From the NCBI GenBank assembly GCA_025210515.1, contig JAOARM010000040.1:124001-188000 (forward strand): a DNA stretch of 64,000 nucleotides, written 5' to 3'. This DNA is from Vallitalea sp. (GTDB taxonomy: Bacteria > Bacillota > Clostridia > Lachnospirales > Vallitaleaceae). A model generated the notes under the pieces. It ran no database searches. It worked only from the letters and a program-made list of their open reading frames with translations, and was not told where the DNA came from. The position numbers and the translations under genes are program-made. Shown piece after piece: positions 8,248 through 18,452 of the stretch (positions within the stretch are counted from its first letter, which is position 1; the number at the start of each line of letters is the position of its first letter).

Positions 8248-8275
8248 AGGTGGTTGGTCTTTTGACTAACCACCT
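8248..8275 (+). terminator. Hairpin between the AraC gene and the transporter operon
   Basis: AGGTGGTTGGTC pairs with GACTAACCACCT around a short TTTT loop, followed by ATAATTTTATAATT rather than a clean T run. It may terminate the eutH-araC transcript, or act as a leader hairpin if the operon starts at the promoter just upstream. Confidence 0.6.
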
Positions 8276-8300
8276 ATAATTTTATAATTAGGAGGAAAAT

Positions 8301-9842
8301 ATGAAAAAATTTATAGCAATATTCTTAATGATTTTATTATTAGTAAGTGTAACAGGGTGTAATTCTAATAATATAAGTGAGGTTAATAAAAAAACACAAG
8401 AGACAATATTAAAAGTAGGTGCAATAACTGACTTTAAATCATCTAGAGAGGGGCTTACTTTGATCAGCGATTCTCTTGTAGGAATGGATGATAAGTATAA
8501 CGCAACTTCTGGATTAGTTAATAAATGGGATGTTAATAAGGATGCTACAGAGTATGTATTGTACTTAAAAGAAAATATAAAGTTCCATGATGGATCTTTA
8601 TTCGATGCAAAATCATGTGAATATAGTATAGAGACGTTGGGAAAACAATTTATGTGTACATATATTAACATGCTAGAAACTACAGAAATAGTAGATGAGT
8701 ACATATTAAAAATTAAATTCAAGTCATCAAATTTAGGTTTTCCAAAAGAGCTTATGAAAATTGTTGCTCTTCCTGTGGGTTCTGTAGATGAAGATGGCAA
8801 TATAACTAATTTCAATGGAACTGGACCTTTTGAACTTAATGAATATGAAAAAGATGTTGAAGCTACATTAGTTAAGAATGAGGATTATTGGGATGAAGAT
8901 ATAAGTTCAGATATACAAAAAGTAAAATGGATTGTAATAGCTGATCCTGATGCTAGAGTTATGGCGTTGGAAAGTAATCAAGTTGATATAATTGGATATA
9001 CGGAACACTATTCTTCTATACCTTATTCAAATATTGTTTCATTAATAAACAATGATAAGTACCAATCAATTGTAGAAGATAAAAATAATTACACTTCTGT
9101 TAGAGCAATAGGAATGAATTGGAAAAAAGGTTTTCTAGCTGATATTAATTTACGTAGAGCTTTGGAACATGTAATTGATCGAAATAAATTAGTTGAAACA
9201 GTGTTTTTTGAAATTCCAAATCCATGTGGTCACATTATGAATCCAAAATTTGATGATGGTTCTAATAAAGTAGAAGAATTCAAGTATGATATTGAATTAG
9301 CGAAAGAAATATTAGAAAAAGCTGGATATAAATATGAAAAAGAGATTCTAAGAAAAGATGGTAAAGCTATCAAATTAGACTACGTCTGTAATTCATTGCC
9401 AGAAGATAAAGATATTGCAGTGTTTGTTCAATCAGAGCTTAAAAAGATTGGTATAACAGTTAATATAGTCGCATTGGAAACAGAACAGGCTTATCAACAT
9501 ATTCAAAATGGAGAATATGATTTAACAATAGCTACTCCTTGGTTTGAACCTACAGTAAATACGATATCTTTCTATGGGCTAGAAGATAATTATTCTATGT
9601 TTGGTTTAGGATTAGGTATTAATGAACAAGTAAAAGCTTATGGTCAAGAAGTCATTAGTGCTAAAAATGAGTCTGAGTTTAAATTAGGAATTGACAGGTT
9701 ATGGAAGGCTAGCTATGAAGCATGTACTTCAATACCTCTTTTTACTGGATATAGATATGCGATTCATAATGGGAAATTTACAGGTTTTCAGTTTGATTAT
9801 AACTACTTTAAAATAGATTTTTCAGAAGTTAGAGAGAAATAA
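8301..9842 (+). CDS. Family 5 extracellular solute-binding lipoprotein (NikA/DppA type)
   Basis: 513 aa, starting 7 bases after TTAGGAGG. A lipoprotein signal peptide is evident with lipobox VTGC, the anchored Cys being residue 20. The mature protein follows the peptide/nickel-binding fold: KFHDGSLFDAKSCEYSIETL, TGPFELNEYEKDVEATLVKNEDYW, DPDARVMALESNQVDIIGY and RRALEHVIDRNKLVETVF. NikA-like binders take up nickel chelates, peptides or metallophores. The upstream Fur-like box and neighbouring exporter-fold ABC genes favour a metal chelate. The actual ligand is unknown. Confidence 0.9.
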   Translation: MKKFIAIFLMILLLVSVTGCNSNNISEVNKKTQETILKVGAITDFKSSREGLTLISDSLVGMDDKYNATSGLVNKWDVNKDATEYVLYLKENIKFHDGSLFDAKSCEYSIETLGKQFMCTYINMLETTEIVDEYILKIKFKSSNLGFPKELMKIVALPVGSVDEDGNITNFNGTGPFELNEYEKDVEATLVKNEDYWDEDISSDIQKVKWIVIADPDARVMALESNQVDIIGYTEHYSSIPYSNIVSLINNDKYQSIVEDKNNYTSVRAIGMNWKKGFLADINLRRALEHVIDRNKLVETVFFEIPNPCGHIMNPKFDDGSNKVEEFKYDIELAKEILEKAGYKYEKEILRKDGKAIKLDYVCNSLPEDKDIAVFVQSELKKIGITVNIVALETEQAYQHIQNGEYDLTIATPWFEPTVNTISFYGLEDNYSMFGLGLGINEQVKAYGQEVISAKNESEFKLGIDRLWKASYEACTSIPLFTGYRYAIHNGKFTGFQFDYNYFKIDFSEVREK

Positions 9843-9845
9843 ACA

Positions 9846-10778
9846 ATGATGTCAAATTTAATTAAGAAGATTATTTTTATTGTCCCAACTCTAGTATTTA
9901 TATCATTATTATCTTTTGCATTACTGTATTATTCACCTGGTGATACTTCTACTCGTATTTTAAGAGAAAAAAGTCAAACTATGGCTGTTTCTTCAAGCTA
10001 TATACAAGAGTTCTCAGAAAAAAAGGGATTGAAAAAAGATTTTATGAAAATGTATTTAGATTGGATAAGTAATGTTGGTAAAGGAGATCTAGGAGAATCT
10101 TATCTGGACGGAGAAAGTGTAAACAATAAAATTTCTAAGGCTATTGGAAAAACACTAATAATTGTCATAATAGCCTTACTAGTTTATTTCTTGCTTGGTA
10201 CTACTGTAGGAATACTTTCTGCAGTTTATAGAAATAGTCTATTAGATAAATTAGCTAGATGGTGGTCTGTATTATCTATGTCAATTCCAGTTTTTTGGAT
10301 AAGTTTATTTATTGTATGGCTATTAAGTGTTAAATTTGGAGTACTAAAGATTGCGGGTAATAGAAATAACAGTTGTTTAATTCTACCAGGTGTACTGATG
10401 GGTGTTATTTCTTCTGGAAATTTAATTACTATTGTAAAACATAAAACATTACTTGTTCTAGACGAACAATTTGTTATAAGCACACGTGCTTTAGGAGTTA
10501 AGAAAAGTAAAATCTTGATTTACCACGTATTAAAAAATGTTTTAGCACCTGTTGCGGCGACTTCTACATTGGCTTTTTCAAGTTTTTTGGGCTCAAGTGT
10601 TATTATGGAGAATATTTTCTCTATTCCAGGATTTGGAACGTTACTTATGAAAGCTGTGAATTTAAAAGATTACATGGTTGTGGCTAGTGCAACGTTAGTT
10701 CTTGGTTTATTGGTTTCAGTAGCAAACATGATTGCAGACATATTCTATAGCTGTCTCGACAGGAGGGGAACAGGGTGA
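9846..10778 (+). CDS. ABC transporter permease, NikB/DppB type
   Basis: 310 aa, about six membrane spans, begins three bases after the binding-protein stop (ATG 9846, with a second ATG at 9849). The N-terminal FVPTLVFISLLSFALLYYSPGD and the loop DLGESYLDGESVNNKI are typical of the first permease of Opp/Nik systems. The EAA-type coupling loop is around DEQFVISTRALGVKKSKILIYHVLKN. It pairs with the next permease. Confidence 0.9.
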   Translation: MMSNLIKKIIFIVPTLVFISLLSFALLYYSPGDTSTRILREKSQTMAVSSSYIQEFSEKKGLKKDFMKMYLDWISNVGKGDLGESYLDGESVNNKISKAIGKTLIIVIIALLVYFLLGTTVGILSAVYRNSLLDKLARWWSVLSMSIPVFWISLFIVWLLSVKFGVLKIAGNRNNSCLILPGVLMGVISSGNLITIVKHKTLLVLDEQFVISTRALGVKKSKILIYHVLKNVLAPVAATSTLAFSSFLGSSVIMENIFSIPGFGTLLMKAVNLKDYMVVASATLVLGLLVSVANMIADIFYSCLDRRGTG

Positions 10779-11587
10779 AATCAAAGACAAAAGTTAAAAT
10801 ATCAATTGTGCTAATTTCAATATTTTTCTTGTTTATATTAACTTCAGTGATTATTTTTCCAGAAGCTAATTTAATTAACACAAAAGATTGCTTTGCATCT
10901 CCTTCTATGAGTTATCTATTTGGAACAGATCAATTTGGCAGAGATGTTTTTATTAGGACAGTGATAGGATTTAGATATACTTTTATCATCGCTTTATTTG
11001 TTCAGATAATATCGTTTGTAATTGGAATAGTTATTGGTATTATTTTAGGCTATTATGGAGGAATATTTGATGAATTATTTTACCATATTTCAAACTTTAT
11101 ATTGAGTTTTCCTATTATTATTCTTGCTATATTAGTGTCTGCATTGACTGGAGCTAATATTTGGTGTCTTATGCTTATAATGATTGTCTGCAATGTTGTA
11201 TCTAATTCTAAGATTGTAAGAAGCGAAATTAAAATTATAAAGAATGCAGATTATATTAAGGTTTTGCGAGTGCTTGGAGCAAGTGACTTTGTAATAATTA
11301 AAAATCATCTACTGAAAAAATGTTTGAAAATGCTATTGCCTACGTTTGCTTTATTAACAGGACATATAATTATTGCAATTTCTTCTTATTCATTTATTGG
11401 ATTTGGAGTTTCACCTCCTCAGCCTGAGATAGGAAATATGCTAAAAGATTCTTTGCGTTTTATTAATTCTTCGCCTTGGCTAATGATATTTCCTGGGTTA
11501 TTTCAATTTATTTCTATACTTTTACTGCTAAAACTGTCGGAGAATTGTAAAATACTACTATTAGATTGTGAGGGAAGTTATGAATAA
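10775..11587 (+). CDS. ABC transporter permease, NikC/DppC type
   Basis: 270 aa, GTG start at 10775 overlapping the previous stop by four bases (GTGA), preceded by GGAGGGGA. YLFGTDQFGRDVFIRTVIGFR is the diagnostic N-terminal motif of DppC/NikC permeases, and the coupling loop reads NADYIKVLRVLGASDFVIIKNH. Translationally coupled to both neighbours. Confidence 0.9.
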   Translation: MKSKTKVKISIVLISIFFLFILTSVIIFPEANLINTKDCFASPSMSYLFGTDQFGRDVFIRTVIGFRYTFIIALFVQIISFVIGIVIGIILGYYGGIFDELFYHISNFILSFPIIILAILVSALTGANIWCLMLIMIVCNVVSNSKIVRSEIKIIKNADYIKVLRVLGASDFVIIKNHLLKKCLKMLLPTFALLTGHIIIAISSYSFIGFGVSPPQPEIGNMLKDSLRFINSSPWLMIFPGLFQFISILLLLKLSENCKILLLDCEGSYE

Positions 11588-12380
11588 AAATATATTAGAA
11601 ATTAGAGGGTTAAAAGTAGCTGAAAAAAGAAGAGATAATAATTCTTTTATTGTTAAAGGTGTAGATTTAGCAATTAGAGAAAATACAATATGTTCACTAG
11701 TAGGTAAAAGTGGTAGTGGAAAAAGTTTGATTACAGCTTGTATTATGGGAATACTAGCAAGCAATCTATATTCAGAAGGTGAAATACTTTATAGAGATAA
11801 AAAACTGCTTGAACTATCGGAAGAACAATTAAATAGAATTAGAGGAAAGCATATAGGAATTGTAATGCAAAACTGTTCTTGCTCATTAAATCCATTGGTG
11901 AAGAATGGTAGACAGCTATCTATAGTTCTTAAAGAACATCTATCTAAGAAAGATAGCAGAAGCAAGCAGGCAGAGAAACTATTACGTAATGTCAAATTAG
12001 ATAATCCAAGATCAGTTATGAATAGATATCCACATGAGCTAAGTGGTGGGATGAAGCAACGATTGTTAACAGCAATAGGAATTGGAGGGGCACCAGAATT
12101 GTTAATAATGGATGAACCTACAAAAGGTATGGATGTAATTCTAAGAAATCAGATGGCAGATATGATTTACCAGTTACATAAGAAAACAAATGTAAGTATT
12201 TTAATGATTACTCATGATTTAGAATTGGCTTATAACATTTCTCATGACTGTTATGTGATGAATCAAGGAAGAATTACTACTCACGGAGAAACAAAAAAAC
12301 TATTTGAAACAACAAATGATTGTACTTTAATTGATCTAATAAATGCGCAGAAAATGATGACAGAATTTTTTGCCGTATAG
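11580..12380 (+). CDS. ABC importer ATPase, NikD/OppD type
   Basis: ATG 11580 lies five bases after GAGGGAAG and overlaps the permease stop by eight bases; a GTG 12 bases earlier has no ribosome site. The 267-aa ATPase has Walker A GKSGSGKS, Q-loop in VMQNCSCSLNPL, signature LSGGMKQR, Walker B LLIMDEPTKGMD and the switch His in MITHD. It energises the Nik/Opp-type importer together with the next ATPase. It lacks the long C-terminal peptide-transporter extension of OppD, being closer to NikD in size. Confidence 0.9.
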   Translation: MNKNILEIRGLKVAEKRRDNNSFIVKGVDLAIRENTICSLVGKSGSGKSLITACIMGILASNLYSEGEILYRDKKLLELSEEQLNRIRGKHIGIVMQNCSCSLNPLVKNGRQLSIVLKEHLSKKDSRSKQAEKLLRNVKLDNPRSVMNRYPHELSGGMKQRLLTAIGIGGAPELLIMDEPTKGMDVILRNQMADMIYQLHKKTNVSILMITHDLELAYNISHDCYVMNQGRITTHGETKKLFETTNDCTLIDLINAQKMMTEFFAV

Positions 12381-12432
12381 AATTAGTAAGTACAACATTA
12401 GTCACTTTTCTTATTAATAGGTGGAGGTATTT

Positions 12433-13209
12433 ATGCTGGAATTAATAAATGTTAGTGTTAATGTTAAGGAAGGATATATTAAGAAAAAGAAAACGATAAT
12501 TAATGATATTAGTTTTGTTTTAAAAGATGAAAAAGCATTAGGTATAATAGGTAAAAGCGGAAGCGGAAAATCTACTATTGCCAATGCAATTCTAGGGCTT
12601 ATAAAAAATTCTTCTGGAGATATTATAATAGATGGTAAAATGCATAATCAGTTCAGCCGTATGAAGCGTGCCAAAATGGTACAGCTAGTTACTCAGAATC
12701 CAGATAGTAGCTTTGATTCAGATACAACGGTTTTACAAAGTCTCGTAGAAGTAATGAAAATTCATAAGTTATTAACATCTCAAGTATCAGTAGAAGATTT
12801 GCTTAGTCCGTTATTAAAAGATGTTGGGCTTGAATCTATTAATCTAAACAAAAGACCTAATTGTTTTAGTGGCGGAGAATTACAAAGGCTAAGTATTGTT
12901 AGGGCTTTACTGGTAAAGCCTCATATTATTATATTAGACGAAGTAGAATCTATGCTTGACACAATTACTCGAATACAATTATTTGATACTATAAATAAAC
13001 TTAGAAAAAAATATTCTCTAAGTTATATTTATATAACTCATGATATTAGAGTTTTACCAAAACTTGTGGATAATATATTGATTCTTAATTCAGGAAGACA
13101 GGTGGACTATGGAGCGGTAGAAATACTGTTGACTTCTGAAAATCAATATATAAAAGAGCTGAGAGATAATATAATAATGGAGGTGAAAAATAATGAACAA
13201 ATTATATAA
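12433..13209 (+). CDS. ABC importer ATPase, NikE/OppF type
   Basis: GTGGAGG (12421-12427) is the ribosome site for ATG 12433, giving 258 aa. Walker A GKSGSGKSTI, Q-loop VTQNPDSSFD, signature FSGGELQRLS, Walker B IIILDEVESMLD and switch His ITHD are all present. It forms the second nucleotide-binding subunit of the importer. A 52-base gap separates it from the first ATPase, the only real gap in the operon, without an obvious promoter. Its 3' end overlaps the first exporter-fold gene by 17 bases. Confidence 0.9.
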   Translation: MLELINVSVNVKEGYIKKKKTIINDISFVLKDEKALGIIGKSGSGKSTIANAILGLIKNSSGDIIIDGKMHNQFSRMKRAKMVQLVTQNPDSSFDSDTTVLQSLVEVMKIHKLLTSQVSVEDLLSPLLKDVGLESINLNKRPNCFSGGELQRLSIVRALLVKPHIIILDEVESMLDTITRIQLFDTINKLRKKYSLSYIYITHDIRVLPKLVDNILILNSGRQVDYGAVEILLTSENQYIKELRDNIIMEVKNNEQII

Positions 13210-14935
13210 TATGCGTTTTCTTCTAAAATTGGCAGGAAATAAAAAGAAATCATTAATTGCAAGTATTATATTAAGTGTAATTAGCTCTGTTTTTGCTACG
13301 CTTATTTATTATATGTTATATAAAGTTATTATTACTCTTATAGATACTAAGATTCAATATGAATATCTATGGAGTTTAAGTAAATATATTACCATTTTTG
13401 TTATCATTAATATTGTCTCTAGTGTTCTATCGGGAATATTGTCTCATGTTGCAGCCTTTAACATTCTATACCAAGTAAGGATTAACGTATGTAATCATCT
13501 ACCTAAGCTTAACATGGGTTTTTTTAACAAAAATACTATAGGAGAAATTAAGAAAACAGTTAATGAAGATGTTGAAAAGTTAGAGTTATTTATAGCTCAT
13601 CAACTCCCAGATTTAGTAACAGCTATGATTTCTCCAGTTTTAATTATAGGTATTATGATTTACTTTAATGCAGTTCTTGGCATTATTATGGTAATTCCAG
13701 TGATACTTGCTTTGATTTCGCAAAAACAGACATACAAACAATATAGCAAGAATATGACAAAGTATAATTATTTTCAGAGGAAAATGAATACGGCTATTAT
13801 CCAATATGTAAAAGGAATGAATGTATTTAAAGCATTTAATATTTCATCTGTTTCTTTTAATCAATTTAATGATTCTGTAGAAGATCATTACGATTTTTGG
13901 ATGAAAACAACTAAGCAATCTATGCCTTTTTATGTAAATTATTTATTATTACTAGAATCCGGTACACTTTTTTCTGTTCCTATTGGAGGTTACATGTTAA
14001 TTAAAGGCTATATTGAATTTGCAGCATTTTTATTAATTATGCTTTTAAGTATTATTTTATTTGAATCCTTTAAGTCATTAATGAGTTTATCTCAAGAGTT
14101 AAATATATTGCTAGAAGGAGCAGGAAATATTAGAAAGATAATTGAAACACCAATTTTAGAAGATGGTAATTTGGAGTTGCCTATAGATACTAGTCATGAG
14201 ATTACATTTAAAAACGTAAGTTTTTCATATGAAAAAACGAAAGTTATTAAAAATCTTAATTTTACAGTTAAGAATAATTCAATAACAGCATTGGTAGGTG
14301 CTTCTGGTTCAGGTAAAACAACTATAACACAGCTTATTGGTAGATTTTTTGATATACAACAAGGAAGTATTTCCGTTGGTGGAATCAATATTAAAGAGTT
14401 ATCAACAAAAAGTCTTATGAATAATATAGCGTATGTTTTCCAAGAAGTTTATTTAATTAAAGATACAATTTATGAAAATATTAGAATGGGAATGGATAAA
14501 ACAGAAGACGAAATTATAAGTGCTGCTAGGAAAGCACAAATACATGATTATATTATATCTTTACCTAATGCATATAATACGAAAATAGGTAATGGAGGTA
14601 TAAAACTTAGTATGGGAGAAGCACAGAGAATATCTATAGCAAGGTGTATACTAAAAGACGCTCCCGTCCTTATATTGGATGAGGTAACAGCTTATGCAGA
14701 TTTAGAAAATGAGAGAAAACTTCAACTGGCATTAGATGAGCTATTAAGAAATAAAACTGCTATTATTATCGCACATCGACTATATACAATTATGAATGTT
14801 AATGAAATCCTAGTATTAGAAGAAGGACGAATAGTAGAACAAGGAACTCACGAAGCTTTAATTAATAACAAAGGAATATATAGAAATATGTGGGATAATT
14901 ATATGATGGAGGATAGCTTATGTATAAAAATATAA
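13193..14935 (+). CDS. ABC half-transporter, exporter fold, degenerate NBD (pair 1, subunit A)
   Basis: 580 aa: six-helix exporter-type membrane domain (about 1-320) fused to an ATPase domain (about 335-575). Walker A GASGSGKT, Q-loop FQEVY, Walker B VLILDEVTAYAD and switch His IIAHR are present, but the signature is LSMGEAQ and the D-loop AYAD, both off-consensus (LSGGQ, SALD). The following gene has a canonical D-loop, as expected for an asymmetric heterodimer. Similar pairs include the YbtPQ and IrtAB siderophore importers and heterodimeric drug exporters. Ribosome site GGAGG lies inside the preceding gene. Confidence 0.88.
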   Translation: MNKLYNMRFLLKLAGNKKKSLIASIILSVISSVFATLIYYMLYKVIITLIDTKIQYEYLWSLSKYITIFVIINIVSSVLSGILSHVAAFNILYQVRINVCNHLPKLNMGFFNKNTIGEIKKTVNEDVEKLELFIAHQLPDLVTAMISPVLIIGIMIYFNAVLGIIMVIPVILALISQKQTYKQYSKNMTKYNYFQRKMNTAIIQYVKGMNVFKAFNISSVSFNQFNDSVEDHYDFWMKTTKQSMPFYVNYLLLLESGTLFSVPIGGYMLIKGYIEFAAFLLIMLLSIILFESFKSLMSLSQELNILLEGAGNIRKIIETPILEDGNLELPIDTSHEITFKNVSFSYEKTKVIKNLNFTVKNNSITALVGASGSGKTTITQLIGRFFDIQQGSISVGGINIKELSTKSLMNNIAYVFQEVYLIKDTIYENIRMGMDKTEDEIISAARKAQIHDYIISLPNAYNTKIGNGGIKLSMGEAQRISIARCILKDAPVLILDEVTAYADLENERKLQLALDELLRNKTAIIIAHRLYTIMNVNEILVLEEGRIVEQGTHEALINNKGIYRNMWDNYMMEDSLCIKI

Positions 14936-16647
14936 AAAAATTGTTAGGTTCTTACTATTATGATTATAAAAAAACAGTTTGCTTATCTATTTGCGATATT
15001 TTTATAGGTGCTATCCCTCTTATAATTATGATGTATATTATGATTCAATCTATTGATCAACATAATATAACTGTAATTCAAATAGGTATTTACACTCTCG
15101 TATTGCTAGTTTGCTTTATTATTAGGAAAATATTTTTGCAGAAAAATATGTTTAAGCTTCAGAAAATTGGATGTTTAGCTATTAAAGATTTGCGTATTAA
15201 TATAGGTGACCATCTACAAAAAATTAATTTGGGATATTTTAATCAAAAAAGTTACGGGCATATTATAGGAACTCTTACAACTGAATTACATGATTTAGAA
15301 GTTATTTTAACACATCATATTTCAGAAATCTTCAAAATATCATTACTTGGATTTATATTGACTGTTTTTGCATTTGTTATAAGTCCTTATCTAGCAATTT
15401 TTCAACTTGCATTAATAGTAATTTCAATTACTATTGTAGCAGTAGGAATGAAAAAGATTGAAGTAGAAGGTAAAAAGAATAAAATAGCAGTAGAAGGTTT
15501 AGTTTCTCACGTTGTAGAATATATTGAAGGAATTCGATTATTCAAATCATTTGGTGTTGTTGGAACTAATTTTGAACGATTAAAAAAATCATTAACAGAT
15601 TTAAAATATAGTAATATCAAAACAGAATTTGCATTAACTCCAAATATTTTTATTGCACGTATATTAATAGATTTATCATTTCCTATGTTTATAATATTGG
15701 GGATTCATAGGTTAACTTTGGGACAGATTAGCACAGTTTATTTTATCTCTTTTATTATGATAAATATTGCACTTTCAAGTATATTAAAGGCGGGGTTACC
15801 TAGATATGTTTTACTAAGATATTTAACGCTGTCAATAGAGAATTTAATGAGAGTAGAAAATCAAGAAGAAATGTCTTACTTAGAAGATAATGCAAATATT
15901 TCTTCTTATGATATAGAGTTTAACAATGTAACTTTTTCTTATGAACAAAATGTTCCAGTATTGCAAAATATTAATTTTGTTGCTAGAAATGGAAAAACAA
16001 CAGCTCTAATTGGACCTTCTGGAAGTGGAAAAACTACAATTACAAATTTAATTGCTAGATTTTGGGATCCACAAGAAGGATCAGTAATGATTGGAAATAG
16101 AGATATTAGTAAGATTAATCCTAATGAACTGTTAAAAAACATTAGTATGGTTTTTCAAGATGTGTATCTTTTGCAAGATACAGTATATGAAAATATTAGA
16201 ATTGGTAATTTAGATGCAGAAAAAAAAGATGTGATAAAAGCAGCAAAAGTAGCTAATTGTCATAGCTTCATTATGAAGATGGAAAATGGATATGACACAA
16301 TTGTAGGAGAAGGCGGATTTACTCTATCTGCTGGGGAAAGACAGAGAATTTCTATAGCAAGAGCATTATTGAAGAATGCACCAATTGTTTTGCTTGATGA
16401 AGCCACGGCATCTTTAGATGCAGATAATGAAATTGAGATTAAAAATGCTATTAACAATCTTACTAATAATAGAACTGTTATTGTAATAGCACATAGGTTG
16501 AATTCAATAAGAGATGCAGATAAAATAATTGTTCTAAAAGATGGTAAGATTCTTGAGTGGGGAAATCATAATAGCTTAATAAATAATAAGAAGTGGTATT
16601 ATGATATGTATAATCAAATGCAGATTTCAAAGGGGTGGCAAGTATGA
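14920..16647 (+). CDS. ABC half-transporter, exporter fold (pair 1, subunit B)
   Basis: 575 aa, overlapping the previous gene by 16 bases with GGAGG at 14908-14912. Membrane domain about 1-310, ATPase domain about 325-570 with Walker A GPSGSGKT, Q-loop FQDVY, signature LSAGERQR, Walker B IVLLDEATASLD and switch His IAHR. The D-loop is canonical (ASLD) whereas its partner's is not, which supports the pairing. Direction of transport cannot be told from sequence; exporter-fold pairs import siderophores in YbtPQ and IrtAB. Confidence 0.88.
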   Translation: MYKNIKKLLGSYYYDYKKTVCLSICDIFIGAIPLIIMMYIMIQSIDQHNITVIQIGIYTLVLLVCFIIRKIFLQKNMFKLQKIGCLAIKDLRINIGDHLQKINLGYFNQKSYGHIIGTLTTELHDLEVILTHHISEIFKISLLGFILTVFAFVISPYLAIFQLALIVISITIVAVGMKKIEVEGKKNKIAVEGLVSHVVEYIEGIRLFKSFGVVGTNFERLKKSLTDLKYSNIKTEFALTPNIFIARILIDLSFPMFIILGIHRLTLGQISTVYFISFIMINIALSSILKAGLPRYVLLRYLTLSIENLMRVENQEEMSYLEDNANISSYDIEFNNVTFSYEQNVPVLQNINFVARNGKTTALIGPSGSGKTTITNLIARFWDPQEGSVMIGNRDISKINPNELLKNISMVFQDVYLLQDTVYENIRIGNLDAEKKDVIKAAKVANCHSFIMKMENGYDTIVGEGGFTLSAGERQRISIARALLKNAPIVLLDEATASLDADNEIEIKNAINNLTNNRTVIVIAHRLNSIRDADKIIVLKDGKILEWGNHNSLINNKKWYYDMYNQMQISKGWQV

Positions 16648-18452
16648 AAAATATATTAAAAAATAATGGATTAAAAAGATTGATAGAAATAGCAACAATT
16701 AAGAAGAAAACAGTAATAGCTGCAATTGTTTTATTAGTTATATCAGCGTCAGCTTCTTTTTTGCCTTATATCTCAATATATTGTATAGCTTCTGAGATAT
16801 TAGCAACATTTAGCAATACTTTAGTGGCTCTTAACACAGAGAAAATCTATAAATTTATATGGTTACTTATCATAGGTGGGATAATTAACATACTTAGCTA
16901 TTTTGCGGCTTTGTGTTTGTTACACAAAGCTGCATTTGAAGCGATTTATAAAATGAAAATAGATGTATTGAGACATTTTACTAGATTACCTCTTGGGTTT
17001 TCAATACGAATGGGTAGCGGAAATATTAGAAAAATCCTTGATGAAGATATTGGTAATACAGAAGAATTTTTGGCACATCAATTTCCAGATTTAATATACA
17101 CTATTGCGTCTTGTGTAATAACAATTGTAATCTTAGTTTGTGTTGACTGGAGATATGGTGCTGTTTGTTTGGCTACTATTTCAATTGGCATATATATACT
17201 TGGATTGGCATTTAGGACAGATTCTGCTAAGAAGCATATGCAAGATGTATTTAAAGCCAATGCCGAGATGAATAACTTAGCAGTTGAATATGTGAGAGGA
17301 ATTTCTGTGTTAAAATTATTTAACACTACATTGGTTACATTTGAAAAATTTTATGATGTTATAAAAAGGTACACAAAATCTGCAATTCAATATACCTTGA
17401 AACTAGAGAAAACATTAGCTGCATATACGGTGTTGATTCATAATATATATCTTTTTATGATTCCTATTATTATTTTCCTTGGACGTAGTACAAATGACTA
17501 TGACGTATTTGTATCAAAAACAGTATTTTATATTGTTGTTGCACCAGCAATAACAGTAACAATGCTAAAGGTGGTTCATCTTATTTCAAAAACTTTTCAG
17601 ATTCAGTATGGAATACAAAACATGGATAAGGTACTTCAAGAGCCAATTATTAAACCAGTATCCTCGGAGAAAGATTTGATAAATTCTTATGATATAGAAT
17701 TTAAGAACGTAACATTTAATTATGATAATAATAATAAAACTCCTGCGTTAGATAATGTAAACTTTATATCAAAAAGTAATAAAGTTACAGCAATTGTAGG
17801 AGCATCAGGAAGTGGAAAAACGACTATTGCTCACTTAATACCAAGATTTTATGATGTTCAATATGGAAATATAATGATAGGAGGAGTAGACATACGACAG
17901 ATTGACTTGAATAAGTTAATGACTCTAGTAGGTTTTGTTTTTCAAGATGATTATTTGTTCAAAAAAAGTATAAGAGATAATATTGGTATGGGTCGTGAAG
18001 GTGCTACAGGTGAAGAAATTATTGCCGCTGCTAAAAGTGCATATTGCCATGAGTTTATTACTAAACTACCACAAGGATATGATACAATCATTGGCAGTAA
18101 AAATGTACATTTATCTGGTGGAGAGAGACAAAGAATTTCCATAGCAAGAGCAATATTGCAAGACAGCCCTATTATTATATTAGATGAAGCAACAGCATTT
18201 AATGATGCGGAAAATGAATATCTAATTCAAAAATCTTTTAACAAACTATTAGAAAATAAGACAGTAATCATGATTGCACATCGTTTGAACACAGTAAAAA
18301 ATGCGGATCAAATTATTGTTATGGATAAGGGAAAGATTGTAGAAGTTGGAGTACATAATGATCTGATAGAAAATAAGGAAATCTATTACTCTATGTGGGA
18401 AACTTATAGCCAGGCACAGTTATGGCGTATAGGAGGTAAGGGAAATGAATGA
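16644..18452 (+). CDS. ABC half-transporter, exporter fold, off-consensus D-loop (pair 2, subunit A)
   Basis: AAAGGGG precedes ATG 16644, which overlaps the previous stop as ATGA; a GTG nine bases upstream is less likely. 602 aa with a membrane domain (about 1-330) and ATPase domain (about 345-595). Walker A GASGSGKT, signature LSGGERQR, Walker B IIILDEATAFND and IAHR are present; the D-loop AFND departs from SALD, mirroring the first subunit of pair 1. The ATPase repeats the order degenerate-then-canonical, so the four genes probably arose by duplication of a two-gene unit. Confidence 0.88.
   Translation: MKNILKNNGLKRLIEIATIKKKTVIAAIVLLVISASASFLPYISIYCIASEILATFSNTLVALNTEKIYKFIWLLIIGGIINILSYFAALCLLHKAAFEAIYKMKIDVLRHFTRLPLGFSIRMGSGNIRKILDEDIGNTEEFLAHQFPDLIYTIASCVITIVILVCVDWRYGAVCLATISIGIYILGLAFRTDSAKKHMQDVFKANAEMNNLAVEYVRGISVLKLFNTTLVTFEKFYDVIKRYTKSAIQYTLKLEKTLAAYTVLIHNIYLFMIPIIIFLGRSTNDYDVFVSKTVFYIVVAPAITVTMLKVVHLISKTFQIQYGIQNMDKVLQEPIIKPVSSEKDLINSYDIEFKNVTFNYDNNNKTPALDNVNFISKSNKVTAIVGASGSGKTTIAHLIPRFYDVQYGNIMIGGVDIRQIDLNKLMTLVGFVFQDDYLFKKSIRDNIGMGREGATGEEIIAAAKSAYCHEFITKLPQGYDTIIGSKNVHLSGGERQRISIARAILQDSPIIILDEATAFNDAENEYLIQKSFNKLLENKTVIMIAHRLNTVKNADQIIVMDKGKIVEVGVHNDLIENKEIYYSMWETYSQAQLWRIGGKGNE

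Noticed and set aside
8288..8815. 175-aa minus-strand ORF opposite the binding-protein gene
   Set aside because: Antisense shadow of the signal peptide and N-terminal domain of a clear SBP family 5 protein.
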